The position numbers and the translations under genes were made by a program. A stretch of 17,573 nucleotides of DNA from Bdellovibrionaceae bacterium UBA6502 (GTDB taxonomy: Bacteria; Bdellovibrionota; Bdellovibrionia; Bdellovibrionales; UBA840): positions 1 through 17,573 of the forward strand of contig DJMA01000030.1 of NCBI GenBank assembly GCA_002436415.1. The letters are read 5' to 3'. Every line of letters starts with the position of its first letter. The first letter of the stretch is position 1. Positions 1 to 7,640 of this stretch are shown here, piece by piece. The notes under the pieces were generated by a model, which was given only the letters and a program-made list of their open reading frames with translations, did no database searches and was not told the DNA's origin.

Positions 1-38
1 TCCATTTTTAGGGGGACAGATCATTAGAGCAGCTTTTT

Positions 39-620
39 TTATTTCATTTTCTCAAGTAGCTTTTCGATGGCAAGGGCTCTGTGAGAAATCTTGTTTTTCT
101 CCTGGCTTTCTAGTTCCGCCAAGGTCTTTTCCATTCCGCTAGGAACAAAGACTGGGTCATAGCCAAAACCATTTGTACCAGATTGCTTTCTAGCGATTTC
201 ACCTTCTAACTTTCCGGTAACTACTATTTCTTCCCCATCTGGTGAGTAGGCCACTAGGCAGCACTCAAAATGGGCTTTGCGGTTTTGCGTGCGCATTTGA
301 AGCATTTTTAATAGCTTAGCTACATTGTCAGTGTCTCTCGCTTTTTCCCCAGCGTATCTAGCGGAGTGAACACCAGGAAGGCCATTGATGCCTTCGCAGC
401 AAAGGCCTGAGTCATCAGCGATGACCCAAACTCCAGGCTTCACAGCGGCAAGAGCTTTGGCTTTGATTCTAGCGTTGGCTTCAAAGCTATCTCCAGTTTC
501 TTTTGGAGTGGTGTAGTAATCCAATTCGTTAGGGGAGTGAACATCAGATTCCAGTTCCCTTAATAAAAAACGAAATTCTTTTAATTTTCCATTATTGCCA
601 GTGGCGATCCAAACTTCCAT
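39..620 (-). CDS. rdgB: XTP/dITP diphosphatase (RdgB/HAM1 family)
   Basis: Hydrolyses non-canonical purine triphosphates (dITP, XTP, ITP) to the monophosphate and pyrophosphate in the cytosol, keeping deaminated purines out of DNA and RNA. The 193-residue protein has the usual family length. Visible motifs in order: ATGNNGKLKEF near residues 6-16 (substrate-binding N-terminus), ADDSGL at 68-73 with the metal/catalytic aspartates, NGLPGVHSARYAG at 79-91, GFGYDPVF at 151-158 and SHR at 179-181. The ATG lies three bases after the rph stop, and an AAAGG Shine-Dalgarno sits inside the end of rph, so the two are almost certainly cotranscribed and translationally linked. The rph-rdgB pairing is common in bacteria. 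The gene is complete; only 38 bases follow it in the window and I see no terminator there. Confidence 0.95.
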   Translation of the reverse strand: MEVWIATGNNGKLKEFRFLLRELESDVHSPNELDYYTTPKETGDSFEANARIKAKALAAVKPGVWVIADDSGLCCEGINGLPGVHSARYAGEKARDTDNVAKLLKMLQMRTQNRKAHFECCLVAYSPDGEEIVVTGKLEGEIARKQSGTNGFGYDPVFVPSGMEKTLAELESQEKNKISHRALAIEKLLEKMK

Positions 621-623
621 GAT

Positions 624-1346
624 TTACCTTTTGAAGAACTCACCAATCAATTTTTCTTGTTGAGTAAAAATGTTGTCACAACCTTTTAGGGCGAAATCAA
701 TCATCTTATCCATCTCGGCACGACTAAAAGCTTCACCTTCGGCGGTTCCTTGAATTTCAACGAAATTGCCTTTGCCGTTGATTACAAAGTTCATATCAGT
801 ATCGATGGCACAATCTTCTTCATAGCAAAGATCAAGCATAGGTCCGTCTTTGCCAATTCCCACAGATACAGCTGCTAAATAATCTTTTAATGGGATCTCT
901 TTGATTTCCCCTTTTTTAAGTAGGTCGTTACAGGCAATGGCAAGGGCCACAAAGCCACCGGTAATAGCCGCAGTTCGAGTTCCACCATCTGCTTGTATTA
1001 CATCGCAATCTACAGTGATTTGACGTTCTCCTAGCTTTTGCATATCTACTACTGCTCTAAGGCTACGACCAATCAGTCGAGAGATTTCTACACTGCGACC
1101 GCCTGTAGATGTTTTATCTCTTCTCATGCGGGTGTGTGTTGATCTAGGTAGCATGGAGTACTCAGCGGTTACCCAACCGGCACCACTTCCCATCATCCAT
1201 TTAGGCAAACTGTTTTCTACACTTGCTGTACAGATGACTTTTGTTTTACCAAAGCTCACTAAAACACTTCCTTCAGCGTGCAAGGTAAACTCGTTCACGA
1301 AGGAGACTTCTCTCATTTGATCTATTTCTCTATTGTCTATTCTCAT
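624..1346 (-). CDS. rph: Ribonuclease PH
   Basis: Phosphorolytic 3'-5' exoribonuclease that trims tRNA precursors, using phosphate and releasing nucleoside diphosphates; family members form hexameric rings. The 240 residues match the usual length of about 238. Motifs seen: HAEGSVLVSFGKTKVICTAS (23-42), GWVTAEYSMLPRSTHTR (57-73), the RNA-binding stretch GGRSVEISRLIGRSLRA (82-98), the phosphate-binding GGTRTA (121-126), TDMN (183-186) with the probable metal-binding aspartate, and IQGTAEGEAF (198-207). The ATG gives the expected N-terminus, although no good Shine-Dalgarno precedes it. It is first in the operon with rdgB. Identification is from family motifs and is secure. Confidence 0.97.
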   Translation of the reverse strand: MRIDNREIDQMREVSFVNEFTLHAEGSVLVSFGKTKVICTASVENSLPKWMMGSGAGWVTAEYSMLPRSTHTRMRRDKTSTGGRSVEISRLIGRSLRAVVDMQKLGERQITVDCDVIQADGGTRTAAITGGFVALAIACNDLLKKGEIKEIPLKDYLAAVSVGIGKDGPMLDLCYEEDCAIDTDMNFVINGKGNFVEIQGTAEGEAFSRAEMDKMIDFALKGCDNIFTQQEKLIGEFFKR

Positions 1347-1478
1347 GGAAAACAGGATATTGAAAAAATGGGCCTTTGTCGACGATTATGTATCTTGTCA
1401 TGAAAGTCTTAGAGCCACAGTTTTGCAGCTAAAGCTCAGGGGCTATTGAGTCCATTGAAAGGCGCTGTATTATCTCCA

Positions 1479-2225
1479 TTAAAATTCTTTTGCTTGATAG
1501 TCGCGCAGAGCTTGGTAGATGGTTTTGGCAACTTTTTGTTGATACCAAGAAGTATTTAAATGCTTTGCTTCCTTTGGATTGGTCAGGTAACCAACCTCTA
1601 AAAGAATAGAGGGCATGTTGACGGATGAAACAACAAAGAAAGGCGCCTGTCTCATCCTTACTCTTCGCACCTTCATGTCTTTTTTCCAGCGCTTTTCAAA
1701 GACCTTTGCTAAATCATAACTCTTTTCAATGAAATGGTTTCGATTAATGTCATCGACGATTCCAACCACATCGGCTTTGTATTTAGATTTATCCAGTAGG
1801 CTAGGGCGAGTTCCTCGTTGAGAGGCTTCACCATTATTTTCACGGTTCGCTAAAAAGAAGGAATATTGATCCGAGGGTAAAATGTTTTGAATGTAAATTT
1901 CAGTTCCTCGAGCACGAGGGTTTAGTGAAGCATTGGCGTGGATGCTAATAAAGAGATCCGCTTCTTCTTGGTGAGCTTTATCACTTCTATCCTGAAGCTC
2001 TAGGTTCTTGTCATAGGTTCGAGTGGTGGAATATTGAATGTTTTTGTCTTTATCTAAGAGTTTAAAGAGTCTCTTTGCAATTTTTAAAGTTACATCGGCT
2101 TCTCGTAGGCCTTGGCTTTGGGCTCCATTGTCGTGCCCACCATGTCCAGGGTCGATTAAAACTCGCATCGAAAAAGCACTTTCGCTAATCATTAAAAAGA
2201 ACAATAGTTTCAGTTTCCACTTCAT
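1479..2225 (-). CDS. Secreted N-acetylmuramoyl-L-alanine amidase (Amidase_3)
   Basis: Zinc amidase that cuts the bond between N-acetylmuramic acid and the stem peptide of peptidoglycan, used in daughter-cell separation or wall remodelling. I chose the ATG at 2225 over an in-frame start at 2306 because it gives a clean signal peptide: basic MKWKLK, a hydrophobic LLFFLM core and a cleavage site after SAFS (residue 19). The mature domain then starts at once with RVLIDPGHGG. Zinc ligands expected for the family are visible: H28 in DPGHGG, E42 in LREADVTL and H96 in SIHANAS; E210 in LLEVGYLTN is the catalytic glutamate. At 248 residues it is a bare catalytic domain without the N-terminal AMIN targeting domain of E. 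coli AmiC. It is divergent from tsaE and monocistronic. The role in the cell (division versus other wall work) cannot be told from sequence. Confidence 0.91.
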   Translation of the reverse strand: MKWKLKLLFFLMISESAFSMRVLIDPGHGGHDNGAQSQGLREADVTLKIAKRLFKLLDKDKNIQYSTTRTYDKNLELQDRSDKAHQEEADLFISIHANASLNPRARGTEIYIQNILPSDQYSFFLANRENNGEASQRGTRPSLLDKSKYKADVVGIVDDINRNHFIEKSYDLAKVFEKRWKKDMKVRRVRMRQAPFFVVSSVNMPSILLEVGYLTNPKEAKHLNTSWYQQKVAKTIYQALRDYQAKEF

Positions 2226-2327
2226 CCATTTATTTTCGCAAACCTTTGGGCTCTGACATAGGCTCGAAAATACAATTTGGTAAAAAGTCCTGGCAGCCTT
2301 AGGCAAGTCCTGCTACACCAAAGGCCT

Positions 2328-2765
2328 ATGGAAAGCATTAAAATCGAAAGTCTTGCCGCTTTAAAAGCCTGGGTTCAAAAATGGACTGTAGAAAGTCTAG
2401 GGCAAAGAGACATCATTTTACTTGAAGGAGCCATGGGAGTTGGAAAGTCTCAGCTGGTTCAGTTTCTAGTAGAAGAATTGAGTGAGGAACAATCTTGTTC
2501 CCCAAGTTATGCAATTCATAATGTATATACTGCCAAGAACTTTAATATCGATCACCTAGATTTGTATCGAGTAGAGGATGAAGAAGACCTTGAGTCGACA
2601 GGTTTCTGGGATTTGTTTAATCAAGAAAAGGCAGTGGTTTGCATAGAATGGGCAGATAGGATGGATCCTAGTGTCTATCCTCCAAAGTGGAAAATTCACC
2701 AAATCCAATTGGAAAAAGTAAATAATTCCACTAGGCAGCTAAATTATAATAGCTGGATTAGTTAG
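2328..2765 (+). CDS. tsaE: tRNA t6A biosynthesis ATPase TsaE
   Basis: Small P-loop ATPase that works with TsaB and TsaD to make threonylcarbamoyladenosine at position 37 of ANN-decoding tRNAs. The 145-residue product has the family size (E. coli about 153). Seen: Walker A GAMGVGKS (34-41), SCSPSYAIHNVY (57-67, matching the family SPTY signature), DHLDLYR (75-81) and IEWAD (106-110), the Walker-B-like strand with the expected glutamate. The ATG at 2328 follows an AAAGG Shine-Dalgarno. An earlier in-frame start at 2277 would add 17 residues unlike the family N-terminus. tsaB and tsaD are not in the window. The next gene has its own strong ribosome-binding site 110 bases on. Confidence 0.92.
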   Translation: MESIKIESLAALKAWVQKWTVESLGQRDIILLEGAMGVGKSQLVQFLVEELSEEQSCSPSYAIHNVYTAKNFNIDHLDLYRVEDEEDLESTGFWDLFNQEKAVVCIEWADRMDPSVYPPKWKIHQIQLEKVNNSTRQLNYNSWIS

Positions 2766-2867
2766 TTTTTTTCGAAATTCAGCTGTAATAAATACAGTCA
2801 CTAAGCAATTTCCTAATAAGTGGTGTAAATTGCAGGGACTGGGAGATACTCACACAACTTAATAAAA

Positions 2868-2873
2868 AAGGAG
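2868..2873 (+). promoter_or_regulatory. Strong Shine-Dalgarno deciding a TTG start
   Basis: AAGGAG, preceded by an A-run, lies six bases before a TTG codon at 2880. This spacing is ideal for TTG and too long (18 bases) for the next in-frame ATG at 2892. Starting at TTG also gives a complete signal peptide with a basic residue at position 2. Confidence 0.75.
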
Positions 2874-2879
2874 TAGTCG

Positions 2880-3512
2880 TTGAAACTATTGATGGCATTG
2901 ATTTTCCTATTCGCTGGTGCAGTTCAAGCACAAGAGGGTCTAGGGGTGTTGAAATTTGAATACTTGGATATAGACTTACAAGCTCAAGCACAGTCAGCCG
3001 TGCAGTGTACTGAAACAAAGTTTTCAAATCGTCTTTATAATCGTGAAGATGCAAAAGATATTTTAATCGTAGAGATCATCGGTGAGACTAGTTTTGTAAT
3101 GACCTATAGTTGGGGCCCTGGAAAGAGTTACCTCTGTGATGTTACGAATGAATCAGAGTTAAATCGAATCTTAAAGCTTCAATTTGACCGTTTAAACACA
3201 CAAAGTGACGATACTTTTAATGCAACTCTTTTTATGTTGAAGAAAGAAACATCTGGTTTAATCACCCACGCAAAAGTAGAAAAAGAAACTTTGCAACGAA
3301 TGAAGAAGTCAGTTGTTGATCTTTATGGAAAACTTCAAATTAGTAGTATTAAATTTTTTGAAGAGAATCCTTATAGCCAGGAAGAAGGCCATCTTAACTT
3401 TGGTCTTCGCAGAATGACAGAGCAGCAAAGACGCTTGGGCTTGATTGAAAAAGTTGCCGCCTTGATTATGATGGAATACAAAATTCCAACAGCTACTTAC
3501 ACAGTGAACTAA
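2880..3512 (+). CDS. Exported protein of unknown function, TTG start
   Basis: I do not recognise this 210-residue protein. It begins with a typical Sec signal peptide, MKLLMALIFLFAGAVQA, with a VQA-type cleavage site before QEG, so the mature part is probably periplasmic or outer-envelope. The mature region is mixed alpha/beta in character, has two cysteines near the front (CTETKF and LCDVTN) that could form a disulphide, and no transmembrane segment. The start is TTG, fixed by an AAGGAG six bases upstream. A clear intrinsic terminator follows 33 bases after the stop, so it is the last and possibly the only gene of its unit, though read-through from tsaE is possible. No catalytic motif was seen and no function is proposed. 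Confidence 0.8.
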   Translation: MKLLMALIFLFAGAVQAQEGLGVLKFEYLDIDLQAQAQSAVQCTETKFSNRLYNREDAKDILIVEIIGETSFVMTYSWGPGKSYLCDVTNESELNRILKLQFDRLNTQSDDTFNATLFMLKKETSGLITHAKVEKETLQRMKKSVVDLYGKLQISSIKFFEENPYSQEEGHLNFGLRRMTEQQRRLGLIEKVAALIMMEYKIPTATYTVN

Positions 3513-3545
3513 GAAATTAGATTAATAATTTTTTAGTCATTGGAT

Positions 3546-3574
3546 AAGACCTCGGTTAAAACCGGGGTCTTTTT
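3546..3574 (+). terminator. Rho-independent terminator after the 2880-3512 gene
   Basis: AAGACC (3546-3551) pairs with GGTCTT (3566-3571), followed inward by a T-G pair and CGGT (3553-3556) with ACCG (3561-3564). The loop is four bases. A T-tract runs from 3570, giving a classic intrinsic terminator on the plus strand. Confidence 0.9.
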
Positions 3575-3723
3575 GTTTGGGCTGTTTCGTGAAGATCCCT
3601 TTTTATAGATAAATAAATAAGACTGCTGGCGAATTTGCTAATTGCTAGACAGTGATATTGTAATTATGCCAAGCATCCACTTGCTTCTTGTTGTGCTGAG
3701 TTAAAAGCCTTAAATTAAGCGCT

Positions 3724-4866
3724 ATGGCAAAGTTTTTCGCAAGTTGTTCCAAAGGTTTAAGAGACGCTCTCGAGCAAGAAATTAAAGACATCGGTATCCA
3801 AAGGGTTTGGAGTCAAGGCATTGAAATGGGAGTCTATTTCGAAGGTTCTTGGCGTGACTGTTATATGGTTAATTTAAAATCTAGAATTGCCTCACGGGTA
3901 CTTCTTCCGATTTTAGACTTCCCAGCTTATAACAGAGAAGAGTTATATAACAATGTGATGAAGCACGACTACACGAAGTATATCAATGTGGATCAAGGGA
4001 TTTACGTAGATGCCAATGTAGCTAACTCACCAAAATTTAGAGACCAGCGTTTTGTTGCCATGGTTGTGAAAGATGCTGTCGTAGATCAGTTTCGTGAAAA
4101 ATATGGCGAACGCCCAGATGTTGATTCAAGAGCAAGTCTGCGTTTGCATTTAAAAATGTTCAAATCTCAAGTGAGTCTTGCGATTGATACTAGTGGTTAT
4201 CCTTTATTTCAAAGAGGCTATCGCGAAGAAAAATTAGAAGCTCCTATGAAAGAGACTTTGGCCGCAGGACTTTTACAAATGACAGATTGGGATGGCGAGC
4301 AAACTATCGTTGATCCAATGTGTGGCTCAGGAACTTTTTTGATCGAAGCGGCTTTAAAATGGCAAAAGGTTGCACCAGGAATTGGTCGCAAAAAATTTGC
4401 TTTTCAAGACCTTAAGACCTTTCAGGCTGACGTGTTTAGTGAAGTGCTAGAAGAGTGCATGGCTGAAGAGCGTGAGGAAGATGAAGATCAAGAGCCAATC
4501 TTTTTTGGCTTTGATCGTTCCGCAAAAGCCATTAAAGTTGCAAAGTCGAATGCTAGAAAAGCAGGTGTTGACCATCTGATTGAATTTAAGCAAGGAGATG
4601 TGATTAATCTTGAGAATCCTATTTATGGAAAAGGATTAATCGTTACAAATCCTCCTTATGGGGAAAGACTATCTGATCCATATGACCTTCAAGATTTGTA
4701 TAAGGATTTTGGTCATATTTTAAAAGAGAACTTTAAAGGTTGGACAATGTGGATGATTTCAGGGAATCCTGATTTACCTGGTCATTTACGTTTGAAAGCC
4801 TCTCGTAAATTTCCAGTAAACAATGGTGGACTGGATTGTCGTTTCTTGAAATACGAAATAAACTAA
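3724..4866 (+). CDS. THUMP-domain class I SAM-dependent RNA methyltransferase (UPF0020, RlmL-type)
   Basis: Predicted to transfer a methyl group from S-adenosylmethionine to the exocyclic N2 of guanine in RNA, by analogy with the N-terminal half of E. coli RlmL (23S rRNA G2445). The 380 residues form a stand-alone enzyme, about half the length of RlmL-RlmK fusions. Order: N-terminal ferredoxin-like plus THUMP RNA-binding region (about 1-155); linker with GYPLFQRGYR (158-167), typical of the family; then the Rossmann methyltransferase domain with motif I DPMCGSGTF (197-205) and catalytic motif IV TNPPYGERL (308-316). An acidic insert (about 246-258) separates motif I from the next strand and is unusual for the family. 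The ATG fits the family start (MAKFFASCSKGL) but the ribosome-binding site is weak. The target could instead be a tRNA guanine (TrmN/Trm14-like). The gene stands alone between two gaps of more than 200 bases. Confidence 0.88.
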   Translation: MAKFFASCSKGLRDALEQEIKDIGIQRVWSQGIEMGVYFEGSWRDCYMVNLKSRIASRVLLPILDFPAYNREELYNNVMKHDYTKYINVDQGIYVDANVANSPKFRDQRFVAMVVKDAVVDQFREKYGERPDVDSRASLRLHLKMFKSQVSLAIDTSGYPLFQRGYREEKLEAPMKETLAAGLLQMTDWDGEQTIVDPMCGSGTFLIEAALKWQKVAPGIGRKKFAFQDLKTFQADVFSEVLEECMAEEREEDEDQEPIFFGFDRSAKAIKVAKSNARKAGVDHLIEFKQGDVINLENPIYGKGLIVTNPPYGERLSDPYDLQDLYKDFGHILKENFKGWTMWMISGNPDLPGHLRLKASRKFPVNNGGLDCRFLKYEIN

Positions 4867-4886
4867 AGTTTTTTGAATTACCAGCT

Positions 4887-4930
4887 AAAGCATTCTTAAG
4901 AATAGGTTAATCCTAAAAGCAGAATGCTTT
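4887..4930. repeat. Nested dyad after the methyltransferase gene
   Basis: A perfect nine-base inverted repeat, AAAGCATTC (4887-4895) and GAATGCTTT (4922-4930), encloses a smaller TAGG/CCTA stem (4903-4906 and 4912-4915). The left arm overlaps a perfect 12-base palindrome, ATTCTTAAGAAT (4892-4903), which could form an alternative pairing. No T-tract follows, so this does not look like a simple terminator. It could be a weak terminator, a processing site or an operator. Confidence 0.5.
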
Positions 4931-5065
4931 AAAATTTCCCTTTCAAAGTCGCGTATTTGCCCTATCTACAGACTTTGGATTTTGTTTCTTCTCAAATTGG
5001 TATATTTCTTCAAAATCACCAAAAATATGCAAAAGATCTCTAATCTTTCCGATAAGTTATGTGAA

Positions 5066-5091
5066 CTTGTCGTTGCTTTTTTAACGACAAG
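5066..5091. repeat. Nine-base hairpin upstream of the FIST gene
   Basis: CTTGTCGTT (5066-5074) and AACGACAAG (5083-5091) are perfect complements around an eight-base T-rich loop, 55 bases before the FIST start. Neither strand has a following T-tract, so it is more likely a leader structure or a protein-binding dyad than a terminator. The rest of the 280-base gap (4867-5146) shows no ORF I believe and no convincing promoter. Confidence 0.45.
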
Positions 5092-5146
5092 GGCTCTCGT
5101 CCAATGTGCGTATTTGAATTGCTATTGATGATTGGTGGTGGAAGAG

Positions 5147-6340
5147 ATGAGAATAAAAACATTTAGTTCAAAAAAATCAAATTTTTCAGAAGCTTTGTTG
5201 GAGTCAAAAAACAGCATTTCTGAAACCTCTAACTTAATCATGTTGTATGCAAACTCGGACCATGATTGGTCTAAGTTATCACAGTCAGTAAGTTCTCATT
5301 TTCCAGAATCAAAAATAATTGGTGCCAGTAGTTCAAGGGGCTTTTTAAGTAACGATGGAAACTTCTTTGATGAAAACTATGGTATAGGTGTATTCGCAAT
5401 TGAAGATTATTCGGGAGAAATCGGAGTTGGTTTTTCTAGTTCTGCGGACCCGCAAATGGTCGCTAAAGAAGTTTGTGATCGAATGCTTGATAATGCGCAA
5501 AGAGAAGGGGAGATTCCAGACTTTTTGTGGATCATCACTTCCCCTGGCCAAGAGGAAGAGATCTTAGCGAACATAAACAAGTATTTTGGTTCCCATGTTA
5601 ATATTTGTGGAGGCAGTTGTGCCGATAACGAAATTGCCGGCAATTGGAAGATGTTTAATGGCCAAGATGTATTTTCACAAGGTTGCATCGTAGTTGGTTT
5701 TTTTGCCCAAGATGAAAAAATACTTTCTTCTTTTCAAAGTGGCTATTATCCAACTTCAAAATCAGCAGTGGTTACTGCGGCGAATGGACGTGAGCTATTT
5801 GCTCTAAATGGTGAGTCTGCAGCGAAGGTTTATAATGAATGGATGGATGGAAGATTTAGTGATTTAGACCTATCTGAAAACCCTTCTATTACCACAGAGA
5901 CGACCTATTTTCCATTTGGTAGAGAGAAAGGTAAAGTACACGACATTCCTTATTATCTTTTAAGCCACCCAGAGAGTTTAACCGCAGAGGGTGGAATTCG
6001 CCTTTTTACAGACGTTCACGTGGGAGATAAGTTAATCCTCATGGAAAGTTCTCAATATGATCTACAGCGAAGACTTGCTGATGTTGTAAAAAAACAAATG
6101 ATAAGAGCACAAATAAGTACTGAGGATATTGCTGGAATACTTGTAGTTTATTGTGCGGGCTGTATGCTTGCGCTTCAAGGTACAGACAAGATAGATGGAA
6201 TCGCTGAGGAATTAAAAAAGATCATAGGAGAGATTCCTTTTATGGCAATTCACACATTTGGTGAACAGGGGCGATTTTTTGAAGACGGCGAAAGTCATCA
6301 TGGAAACCTAATGGTTTCTGCGAATATTTTTTTAAAGTAA
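5147..6340 (+). CDS. FIST N and C domain sensory protein
   Basis: Predicted cytoplasmic ligand-binding sensor of the FIST family, which is linked to bacterial signal transduction and thought to bind small molecules. I chose the ATG at 5147, preceded by GGTGG with five-base spacing, over an in-frame TTG at 5132. The 397 residues have a FIST_N region (about 27-205, with SKIIGASSSRGF at 56-66, TSPGQEEEIL at 131-140 and ICGGSCAD at 153-160) followed by FIST_C (about 220-375, with PFMAIHTFGEQGRFF at 364-378 and the cysteine-bearing VYCAGCMLALQG at 334-345). There is no signal peptide, transmembrane segment or fused output domain. The stop lies six bases before the kinase ATG, so the two are translationally linked. 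By context it probably senses for, or acts on, that kinase. The ligand is unknown. Confidence 0.9.
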   Translation: MRIKTFSSKKSNFSEALLESKNSISETSNLIMLYANSDHDWSKLSQSVSSHFPESKIIGASSSRGFLSNDGNFFDENYGIGVFAIEDYSGEIGVGFSSSADPQMVAKEVCDRMLDNAQREGEIPDFLWIITSPGQEEEILANINKYFGSHVNICGGSCADNEIAGNWKMFNGQDVFSQGCIVVGFFAQDEKILSSFQSGYYPTSKSAVVTAANGRELFALNGESAAKVYNEWMDGRFSDLDLSENPSITTETTYFPFGREKGKVHDIPYYLLSHPESLTAEGGIRLFTDVHVGDKLILMESSQYDLQRRLADVVKKQMIRAQISTEDIAGILVVYCAGCMLALQGTDKIDGIAEELKKIIGEIPFMAIHTFGEQGRFFEDGESHHGNLMVSANIFLK

Positions 6341-6346
6341 GGTAGT

Positions 6347-7597
6347 ATGGAAGACGGTGATTTAAGAGAAGCATTGTTAGAATTAGAGCGATCCCGCCAA
6401 AAGGTCCAGAAAGAAAAGGATCTGGCGGAGGCGATTCTTTCGTGTTTAGAAGTAATCTCAGATTTTGAAACTAGTAGGGAAAATGCCTTTGAGCCTTTGT
6501 TTGAAAAAATGAAGATATTAATCCCTTTTGATGAGGTTTTTCTTTTCTGTGACGACTCGAATAATCCTGATTTCATGCGTGTACTCCATAGTAGTAACTT
6601 AGATATTTTTCGTATGGGAAGAACTGCTAAAATTGAGTACCTCAATAAAGTAAAGGGAAGATCTCGTAATATCTTTTCAATTCAAAAAATACCTGACTTT
6701 TCCTATTTAAACATTGATGGTGCTCTTCTTTTAATTTCCTTTGAAATTGATGGCGAAGAAAATTATATCGTATTTTACAATTCAGAAAAAAGCTCTTTTA
6801 CCAAGGAGCACTTGCGTTTAGGGACTCAAGTCTCTAGTTTGGTGAAACAGGCGATCATTAACTCAAATTTGATCGCAAAATTGGTTTATTCAGACAAGAT
6901 GGCTAGCGTCGGTGAAATGGCGGGAGGAATCGCTCATGAGATTAATAATCCTCTCATGATCATTACCGCCAGTGTTAATAACTTAGAAAAGGCAAAAGAA
7001 GAAAATGTTTTAAATGATCAAATGGTGGATAAGGCTTTTGATCGCATTAAATCCACAGTAATGAGAATTTCTAGAATCATTAATAGCTTGCGGACGGTAT
7101 CGAGGCAGTCTGATGGTATGCAAAAAGATTGGTTTGAGATTCGAGAGTTTATAGTTGATGTACAGGAGCTAAGCTCAGAAAGATTAAAGCAAAATCAAGT
7201 ACAACTAAAATTGGATTTGAGTGATCCATGTTTTAATAAAGTAGTTTTTGGTGACCAGGTTCAACTGAGCCAGGTTTTACTGAATTTGGTAAATAATGCC
7301 TTTGATGCGGTATTGGGTTTAGATCAATACGAAAAATGGGTGGAAATATCTTTTCGTGAAGAAGAGGAGTTTTACATTTTATCGGTTACCGATAGTGGGT
7401 CTGGGATTCCGATAGATTTACAACCTAAGATTTTTAACCCGTTTTTTACCTCAAAAGAAGTTGGTAAGGGAACAGGGCTGGGCTTGTCTATATCTCTTGG
7501 CATTATGACTAAAATGGGCGGCAATTTAATTTATAGAGACGAGCTGGAAAACACATGCTTTGAGATGCATATTAGAAAAACTGAGCTGCCAAAGTGA
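6347..7597 (+). CDS. Soluble sensor histidine kinase paired with a FIST protein
   Basis: Two-component kinase that autophosphorylates on histidine and passes the phosphate to a response regulator. The 416 residues contain, in order: a charged N-terminal helix likely to be coiled coil (about 5-30); a GAF-like sensor region (about 40-165, by fold impression only); a HisKA dimerisation helix with H-box MAGGIAHEINNPL and phospho-acceptor H197; and the ATPase domain with N-box QVLLNLVNNAFDA (309-321), G1 DSGSGIP (349-355), F-box FNPFF (363-367) and G2 GKGTGLGLS (373-381). No transmembrane segment is present, so it is cytosolic. An AAGG ribosome-binding site overlaps the FIST stop. No receiver domain is fused and no response regulator is adjacent; the single-domain regulator 9 kb away is only one candidate partner. 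Confidence 0.95.
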   Translation: MEDGDLREALLELERSRQKVQKEKDLAEAILSCLEVISDFETSRENAFEPLFEKMKILIPFDEVFLFCDDSNNPDFMRVLHSSNLDIFRMGRTAKIEYLNKVKGRSRNIFSIQKIPDFSYLNIDGALLLISFEIDGEENYIVFYNSEKSSFTKEHLRLGTQVSSLVKQAIINSNLIAKLVYSDKMASVGEMAGGIAHEINNPLMIITASVNNLEKAKEENVLNDQMVDKAFDRIKSTVMRISRIINSLRTVSRQSDGMQKDWFEIREFIVDVQELSSERLKQNQVQLKLDLSDPCFNKVVFGDQVQLSQVLLNLVNNAFDAVLGLDQYEKWVEISFREEEEFYILSVTDSGSGIPIDLQPKIFNPFFTSKEVGKGTGLGLSISLGIMTKMGGNLIYRDELENTCFEMHIRKTELPK

Positions 7598-7616
7598 TTT
7601 TCACTTTGTTTATTTT
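7590..7616 (+). terminator. Probable intrinsic terminator overlapping the kinase stop codon
   Basis: CAAAGTGA (7590-7597) pairs perfectly with TCACTTTG (7601-7608) around a TTT loop, and T-rich sequence follows from 7608. The kinase stop codon TGA is the last part of the left arm. The stem is AT-rich, so termination may be partial. Only 43 bases separate the kinase from the next gene. Confidence 0.55.
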
Positions 7617-7640
7617 AACTATTTTTAATATCATTGATTC

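Noticed and set aside
2736..2765. CAGCT/AGCTG hairpin followed by a T-run at the end of tsaE
   Set aside because: The five-base stem lies inside the coding sequence and the T-run is about ten bases away, which is too weak for an intrinsic terminator.
2779..3054. Minus-strand ORF of 91 codons over the start of the exported protein gene
   Set aside because: The plus-strand gene has an ideal ribosome-binding site, signal peptide and terminator; this frame has none of these.
5407..5688. Minus-strand ORFs inside the FIST gene (also 5345-5551 and 6298-6645)
   Set aside because: They lie within or across genes with clear family motifs and have no ribosome-binding sites or recognisable domains.
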